Source: Chara braunii (lineage: Eukaryota > Streptophyta > Charophyceae > Charales > Characeae). Taken from it: DNA of 22,679 bases. The notes below the pieces were generated by a model. It was not told the DNA's origin. It was given only the letters and a program-made list of their open reading frames with translations, and did no database searches. This document shows, piece after piece, positions 17,662 through 22,679 of this stretch; the first letter of the stretch is position 1; the number at the start of each line of letters is the position of its first letter. The DNA is taken from contig BFEA01000224.1 in assembly GCA_003427395.1 (NCBI GenBank), forward strand, positions 1,361,903 through 1,384,581, given 5' to 3'. The translations under genes were made by a program, and so were the position numbers.

Positions 17662-17911
17662 GTGTCTCTCTCTGTCTGCCTTCTTCCAGCGCTGGCACTC
17701 GAACAGCAGCACTGCCGCCTCAAAATACCGCACGGCAGAATGAATGCCCGAGCGTAAGCTGAGTGTTTGCAGCTTTTACTCAGTCTGGCCTGCCTCCAAT
17801 TACCTCCTCGTGTGTCTGATATTTTCCCGTCTGTATGGCCAAGATTTCTTACAGTCAGAGTGTCCCTTGACCCACTGAGTCTTGGAGGATTCTGCAAACT
17901 GTACCGAGCCT
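17662..17911 (-). repeat. Repeat family copy D, inverted
   Basis: Reverse complement of the central ~250 bp of copies A and B, from AGGCTCGGTACAG (17911) to the GGAAGAAGGCAGACAGAG tract (about 17675). With copy B it forms a large inverted repeat, arms about 245 bp and spacer about 87 bp. Confidence 0.8.
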
Positions 17912-18405
17912 AACGGTCAGGCCCAACCCAAGCACAAAGGTCGAACAGGCAAAGATTTCTGAAGAGTCAACCATGGCTGCAGATAACACGCAACCGGAAG
18001 GCTCGGTACAGTTTGCATAATCCTCCAAGACTCAGCCGGTCAAGGCACACTCTGACTGCAAGAAATCTTGGCCATACAGACCGGAAAATCTCAGACACAC
18101 GAGGAGGCATTGGAGGCAGGTCAGACTGAATCAAAGCTGCAAATACTCAGCTTACGCTAGGGCATTCATTCTGCCTTGCGGTATTTTGAGGCGGCAGTGC
18201 TTCTGTTAGAGTGCCAGAGCTGGAAGAAGGCAGATAGAGAGAGAGAGTAGCCATCATAGGTAGGATCGAAGGTGCACACACACCATAACTTAGCATAAGA
18301 GGGTGAGGTTTGCAAAGGACACATATAGGACCCACCCCTACCTACCTCATATTTCTTCTTCCTTAGTGTAATCTCTGCTTCCCCATCTACCGGGACACTT
18401 GTTGG
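17912..18405 (+). repeat. Repeat family copy B
   Basis: Nearly full alignment to copy A with scattered substitutions and small indels. Includes a short GA run (18237-18248), CACATATAGGACCCACC (18319) and the CCATCTACCGGGACACTTG end (18384). Starts immediately beside inverted copy D. Confidence 0.8.
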
Positions 18406-18555
18406 CCCTACCCCGGATATACCGGACAGCGACTGCAGACATCAGCGCTAGGCCAGGACAAACCTCTCCCAACCCTAGTTGAAGCACTATCGAGAGAGCC
18501 TCGTCGCATGGGCGCTTCAGTCACCAAGCATGATCCATCTGTCCTCCGATGAGCG

Positions 18556-18800
18556 GAGGCGAGTGAGAGAGCTTACCCGGACTAACCTGGTGGTATTGCC
18601 GAGAGTGAAGGGACAAAACTTTGCTTCTGAAGGCCAACATAGGTCCGACCGTTAACATTTTTCACTGCACCTGTGTGACATTGCCTTGGCCAATGACTTT
18701 GCATACTGGCGAGCTGTTTGTGAGAATGGCTTCATTGGCAGTGGAGACAAGGGTTGATGATTGTGTGGGTGGCAAGAGGAGAGAGGACAAGCCTGGGGGG
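18556..18800 (+). repeat. Duplicated coding-like block, copy 1
   Basis: Reads, with one stop, LPRVKGQNFASEGQHRSD, then CDIALANDFAYWRAVCENG. The related block at 19463-19660 reads APRVKGQHFTFEGWHSFD...YDIALESDLAYWAGVCERD. I do not recognise the family. Similarity at the peptide level suggests both descend from a coding segment, perhaps of a transposon. Confidence 0.5.
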
Positions 18801-18811
18801 TGACGTGGGAA

Positions 18812-19233
18812 GGCGACAAAGGGGTACCAAGGGCCCTTAGGTGTCAACATAGGCCTGGAGAAATGTCAGGCCCAACCCGAGGGCACAAGTCAAAGAGTCA
18901 AAAATTTCTCAGGAGTCAACCATGGCCACAGATCACACACAATCCAAAGGTTCAGAGCTCCTTCCAAAAGCTCCGCGACTCATCTGGGCGACGCTCACTC
19001 TGGCCAGAACAACGAGGCAACGGGAAGCAGGTCAGATCGAGTCAAAGCTAACAAATATTAAGCCTGCCCTAGGTTGTGTAGCCATTCTGCCTTGTGCCAT
19101 TTTGAGGCTGGAGCACTGCTGCTCGAGCACCAAAGCTGGAAGAAGGCGGACAGAGTGAGAGTGAGAGTGAGAGTAGCCATAGCTAGGATAGAAGGTGTGT
19201 GCAAGCCCATAGTTTAGTGTGAGAGTGTGAGGT
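18812..19233 (+). repeat. Repeat family copy C, interrupted by a MITE
   Basis: More diverged copy: GTCAACATAGGCCTGGAGAAA, TGTCAGGCCCAACCCGAG, ATTTCTCAGGAGTCAACCAT, TTCTGCCTTGTGCCATTTTG and GGAAGAAGGCGGACAG with GAGAGT repeats. At 19234 the TTAA MITE begins. Copy C plus the following block repeats the copy B plus block order, so units of about 0.9 kb lie in tandem. Confidence 0.7.
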
Positions 19234-19438
19234 TTAAACCACCACCACCTCTGAGGCTCCTTTTGCCGAGGCAGAAAAGAACTGCGCGCCAAGCTCTGCC
19301 CAAGCACCAGTGCAACACCTTTTTTCTCCTTTGGCTGGCCACCAGCCATTCGGGTCCGGTAGCCCCGAACCTCCGAAGAACCCGGAAGGTTACATTTTTG
19401 TTTCTCAACATTGCCTGGGAAAAGTAGTGGTGGTTTAA
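19234..19438. mobile_element. MITE copy 2, TTAA-flanked
   Basis: TTAA (19234-19237) then ACCACCACCACCT; at the right AAGTAGTGGTGGT then TTAA (19435-19438). The right end differs from copy 1 by one base in 13. Interior 197 bp without coding capacity, sharing only patches with copy 1 (TTTTGTTTxC, CCTGGG/GCTGGG next to the end). It sits inside repeat copy C, so it inserted after that repeat existed. Confidence 0.7.
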
Positions 19439-19462
19439 GGGCGACCATATCCTATGGTGAGA

Positions 19463-19660
19463 GAAGGAGAGAGGCTTACCTGGACTTACCTGGTGCTCCC
19501 AGAGTGAAGGGACAACACTTCACTTTTGAAGGCTGGCATAGCTTCGACTGTTGTTTGTATGACATTGCTTTGGAGAGTGACTTGGCATACTGGGCAGGTG
19601 TGTGCGAGAGAGATATTCACTTCTTCACTGGAAAATATCTGTGGTGGAAGAGAGAGTAGC
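19463..19660 (+). repeat. Duplicated coding-like block, copy 2 (open)
   Basis: Open frame of 65 or more codons ending TAG at 19657-19659: RVKGQHFTFEGWHSFDCCLY, then DIALESDLAYWAGVCERDIH, then FFTGKYLWWKRE. The frame has no stop, unlike copy 1 at 18556. The frame extends upstream into MITE sequence, so the native start is unknown. Product not recognised. Confidence 0.45.
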
Positions 19661-20700
19661 AGCCTGGAGGCTGACTAAGCAGCCCAAAGGCTGAATGTTG
19701 GCGATTTATGTTGAGCAGGGAGGAAGAGATCAGTACTGGATGATATGTGCCTGCCTACTTGAATGCCCAGTTTGCTCTGGAAATTATTGCTGACCTTTTA
19801 TTTATGTGATCGAACTGGCCGTGGTTATTAGGTCCTCTTTTCTACATTGTTGCTTATAGCTGGTTGTCACTCACTTCAAAATTGTCAAGTAGCTGCTAGT
19901 TAGTAGTCTATCGTTATCTGTTATATCCAGAGTAGGGATGATTAAGGACCTTGAGGCAGGATTAAACTACAAGTACACGGCCCCAGCCTTGCAGTCTGAA
20001 ACCACAAGAAAACGAGGCCGAATCATCAAACGCTGGGCCCGCCGTTGATAAATTCGATAGGCGGTCGCATTTCCGTTTCGCGCCTTCAGAATTTGAGATG
20101 TCAGGCCCGCGGCCCAGGTGCCCATGTACTGGTGCTGTAAGATTATCGAGGCACGGGCTAATGCTTCATCTTAGGTTTCTTGGAAGTCTGCACACACGTA
20201 AACTTGCCGCTAGCTAGCTTTTCTAGGCGTTCTTGTTGTGTGGCAAAGTCAGTCATTCGCAATGACTTTCATTCCACTCTCAGGCAATCTTAGGCAGTCT
20301 GCCCTCACCAAATTCCTTCCCAAGGTGTTCTTCTCTGTTCCATTTTTTTGTGTTGACTCATGTGCAGGAAAAGTGGGTTACCAGAAGCATGACTGCTGCA
20401 GAAAGAGAACAGCGACATATATAGAAGGAACGCTTAGGTAAACACTCTCAATATGGAGTATGCCTTCAACGGACTGTGGAGAGACTGTAGGCAGATTGTA
20501 GAAAGATGGACAGAGCTGAGGGCCTCCGTAATGCCTGACAGTTGGAGGAAGGGATTGATAGAATAATGTTAGCAGGTAGACAAGCAAGTGGAGTGCAGGT
20601 ATACAGGAGTTAGGAACAGGCAGCAGGGTGTCACAAATTAGATATGATAGGAGAGTGATTTTGTGATGGTTTCGTGATATGCGGCCTGAGGGACTGCTAG
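19661..20700. other. Region without supported genes
   Basis: Begins with a two-fold GCAGCCxxxAGGCTGA repeat (19660-19700), then AT-balanced unique sequence. GCTAGCTAGC-type words at 20210. The long minus-strand frame covering 20378-21067 is low-complexity and crosses the purine tract, so I do not call it. Nothing else is recognised. Confidence 0.5.
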
Positions 20701-20930
20701 GAATGCCCCCCCAGCGCTCCGCCCTTCTGGAGATTCCCCTGCTGCATGGCTGGGTGCTGCCAGTAAGCATCGCAACCAGCAGGACAATCCCTGAAGACGG
20801 GCCATGGTTTGGGGGGTGGGACGCCCCGTAGCAGCCCCCTCCTTGTTTACGCGGCTCATGCCGCAAGGGTAAGGGTGATTTCTCTCCTTGCCTTTTCTCC
20901 CTTCTCTGCTGTAAAAACATTTGTGTCGGT
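20701..20930. other. GC-rich, hairpin-prone stretch upstream of a retroposon tail
   Basis: Contains CCTGCTG...CAGCAGG (about 20737/20779), GCGGCTCATGCCGC (5-bp stem, 4-nt loop, about 20851) and GGGGTGGGACGCCCC (about 20813). It may be the 5' part of the retroposon whose tail follows, but no promoter boxes are clear. Confidence 0.4.
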
Positions 20931-21000
20931 GATAAGTAACCGGACTGATGCCCCCTAGAATAGAAGGGGTATTGTAATTTGAAAAAAAGGAAAAAAGAAG
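20931..21000 (+). mobile_element. Retroposon-like 3' end, copy 2
   Basis: GATAAGTAACCGGACTGATG, then CCCC...AATAGAAGGGG, then an A-rich tail (GAAAAAAAGGAAAAAAGAAG). Matches copy 1 at 8599 through the stem-loop. Same plus orientation. Confidence 0.5.
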
Positions 21001-21479
21001 AAAAAGAAGAAGAAGGACCACTTGGGAAATTGCAAAAGAAATCACCTTCGCTCATGTTGCAAATCACTACAGATCAGATTACACAAGCAACAAAAATGGA
21101 CTCCTCAGGCAGAGCCTCTTACACTAAGAAGAAGAGTTTTCCACGAAAAACAAGAGGAGAAGGAAGCAGAGGAAGAGGAGGAAAAGGAGGAATGTGTTAT
21201 GATTCCAGCAAGTTTTCAAGAAATCCACAAAGAGATAGTGCCACCTAATAGCAACCCAAAGGTAAGAGATTGAGAAGAGAATTAAGACAAGGGAAGAGGA
21301 AGAATGGAGAATGGAGGAAGACGATGATGATAAACACAAGCTGATACCGAAGTCTCCTCTCCTCCTCTCTCCCATGGAAACTTCTCCCTTGTCACCTCCA
21401 TCGTAATCTTGTCAATAGTACTAAACAACAATAACGAACGTAGACGCCGAAATCAATGTGCGAAGTATGGCCCTCCTGC
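21001..21479 (+). other. Purine-rich stretch with a Lys/Arg/Gly-rich frame
   Basis: Frames at 20979-21248 and 21022-21273 read RKTRGEGSRGRGGKGG-type sequence from GAA/GGA-rich DNA. Could be a gag basic tail upstream of the RT fragment at 21568, or simple low-complexity sequence. No domain recognised. Confidence 0.35.
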
Positions 21480-21567
21480 ACCTTACTACACCTAGCAGAT
21501 GGTTATAATTGGCTATGGCGGGGCATCCAAGGTAACCTCGGGCAGTCAGAGGACAACACAAACGCTC

Positions 21568-21869
21568 TCATATCCTAGCTGCAAGAGCAGGCAAGGGTTG
21601 GATAAAGCCTATTTCTTCTCCCAATGGAGCACCGGTCTTATTCGTGGTAAAGAAAGGAGAACGTAGACTTTGTACCTTTGCATAGACTACCAAGGTCAGA
21701 ATGTTGTAACTGTGAAAATTACAAAACCTCAACCTTGGATATATTTTTTGTCTCAATAGCATGCAAGGTTGCAAGACTTTTTGTAAAACTTATCCTCAGC
21801 TGTCCAGATAAGAGGAAGCCCAAAAGGTCAACATAAGCATTTCGCATACCTTATGGGCACTACGAGTAC
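21568..21869 (+). pseudogene. Gypsy reverse transcriptase fragment, several frameshifts
   Basis: Recognisable RT fingers/palm order spread over three frames: GWIKPISSPNGAPVLFVVKK (frame 2), LCIDYQGQNVVTVK (frame 1), MQGCKTF (frame 2) and AFRIPYGHYEY (frame 0, ends 21869). These are the SPxGAPVLFV, CIDY-NxVTVK, QGCK-F and FRxxYGHYEY blocks before the catalytic YxDD of gypsy RT. At least three frameshifts and a stop make it inactive. Homology ends exactly at 21869, followed at once by a TAG and a hairpin-bearing sequence, which suggests another insertion. No LTR is seen on either side within the window. Confidence 0.8.
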
Positions 21870-22390
21870 TAGATGACCCGTTGCGGGTTCGCCCGCAAAA
21901 ACAGAAAAAGAAAAAAGCACAAAAGAAAGAAAATGCATAATGAACTGCCCTATCACATGCCGCTTCTTTCACAATAAGAAAAAGAAGAGCCTGAAAGCAG
22001 ACAAAAACCCGCGTGCAAGAAAATACCACAGAATACCACCTAACATTCTTTTTTCTTTATCTTTGCGCGTTTTGTTTGGGGAGCCGTTACCTTTGCGGCA
22101 TCGTTTTTGTTTTGTGCTGTGCAAGAACTCTGGACTTTTCTGAGAAAATCCAGTCCGTTGTCCCGTTGATGTTTTTGGTAAAGATTCAGAATCAGACTTT
22201 GTTTGCTGTGTTCTCTGGATATGTTTGTGATCAAGCTATCTTGCATGTATGCCCCGTGCTTACTTGTTGACTTTGTGCGCTGTGTGTGCAAGTGCAAGCG
22301 TGTGTGGGTGAGTCTCAGTTTGGTGGGCTCGGATGATGTCATTGACGATTGGCCCGGGGAAGTTGTTGGAAGGCGCCTCCAACTATAGGA
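21870..22390. mobile_element. Possible short insertion (Helitron-like) after the RT fragment
   Basis: Begins TAGATGACCCGTTGCGGG; TTGCGGG-TTCG-CCCGCAA (21881-21898) is a 7-bp hairpin with a TTCG loop. It recalls the ACCCGTGCGTTGCACGGG-type motif near the ends of some plant Helitrons. Near the other end GTTGGAAGGC/GCCTCCAAC (22365-22383) is a second hairpin, followed by CTATAG, which does not fit the expected CTRR end. No TC start is seen. The interior is AT-rich without genes. Confidence 0.25.
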
Positions 22391-22618
22391 GTGCCACTGA
22401 TGTTAAGCAAGTTTTGCATTGCATGAATTACTATGAATGAAACAATCAGCATTCAATCTGCTTGGCAGTTGCTCTTCGGGTGGGGGACATGTCAGGAGTA
22501 GCATTGACATGAGAGCCATAATGCCAGGCGTGCATCTTGGAACATTTCCTGGAAGGCAAAAGGCAAAGAAGAAACGAAGTAACACGTGTCACAGTCACAT
22601 AATGGACAGCTTGGCACA
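22391..22618. other. Region without supported genes
   Basis: Unremarkable sequence with no long frame or repeat I can identify. Confidence 0.5.
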
Positions 22619-22626
22619 GTCCCCCC

Positions 22627-22629
<3 letters not shown>

Positions 22630-22679
<50 letters not shown>
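22630..22679. repeat. (CT)n microsatellite at the window end
   Basis: C-run (about 22620-22628) followed by uninterrupted CT repeat to the last base. On the minus strand this is a GA tract like those in the first element's LTRs, but the adjoining sequence does not match that LTR. Confidence 0.97.

Noticed and set aside
20378-21067. 229-codon minus-strand frame
   Set aside because: Low-complexity start from the GAA/purine tract, many Ser/Pro/Cys, no domain. It crosses a retroposon-like tail on the other strand.
1-22679. CRISPR array, operon or prokaryotic features
   Set aside because: No regularly spaced repeats with unique spacers. All coding remains are eukaryotic transposon or WD40 type.

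Overview
The window looks like a stretch of nuclear genome from a green plant or streptophyte alga that is dominated by decayed transposable elements. The evidence is tRNA-iMet primer-binding sites, Ty3/gypsy chromovirus-type gag-pol remains, plant-like U6 snRNA sequence, long GA/CT and TTC microsatellites, and almost no intact long reading frames. The repeat style reminds me of charophyte algae such as Chara, but that is a recollection and not a database result. Both ends lie inside GA/CT microsatellites, which suggests the contig was broken at simple repeats.

Layout: (1) 1-6317 is a Ty3/gypsy chromovirus-like LTR retrotransposon. It has a truncated 5' LTR, a tRNA-iMet-type primer-binding site, a gag broken into frames, protease remains, the start of RT, a well-kept RNase H, an integrase C-terminal tail with chromodomain-like end, a polypurine tract and a complete 914-bp 3' LTR bounded by TGAAA...TTTCA. 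The RT core and the integrase core are missing. (2) 6318-9350 has no convincing protein gene. It holds a TTC microsatellite, a 56-bp-period duplication, a possible tRNA-derived SINE head, a perfect 45-bp inverted repeat with a 6-nt loop, a retroposon-like tail, ~55-bp repeats and a TTAA-flanked MITE. (3) 9355-10788 (minus) is the only long intact gene: an intronless 458-codon WD40 protein resembling the beta-propeller of coatomer beta' (beta'-COP) with a C-terminal coiled coil. Its last codons and stop codon are supplied by a U6 snRNA-like sequence. (4) 11.7-15.9 kb holds a second LTR element with a second tRNA-iMet-like primer-binding site and a gag broken by several frameshifts. It runs almost directly into a polypurine tract, with no pol. 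(5) 15.95-19.7 kb is a nest of related repeats (copies A, B, C direct and D inverted), with a second copy of the TTAA MITE inside one copy and a duplicated short coding-like block. (6) 19.7-22.6 kb holds a second retroposon-like tail, a purine-rich stretch, and a frameshifted gypsy RT fragment. The RT homology stops exactly where a Helitron-like hairpin begins.

The only candidate cellular gene is the WD40 gene. Everything else is best read as layered transposon insertions. The most interesting items are the WD40-U6 junction, the perfect 45-bp hairpin, the TTAA MITE pair and the paired peptide-like blocks near 18.6 and 19.5 kb. I did not see a CRISPR array, a biosynthetic cluster, or a clearly new multi-gene system.
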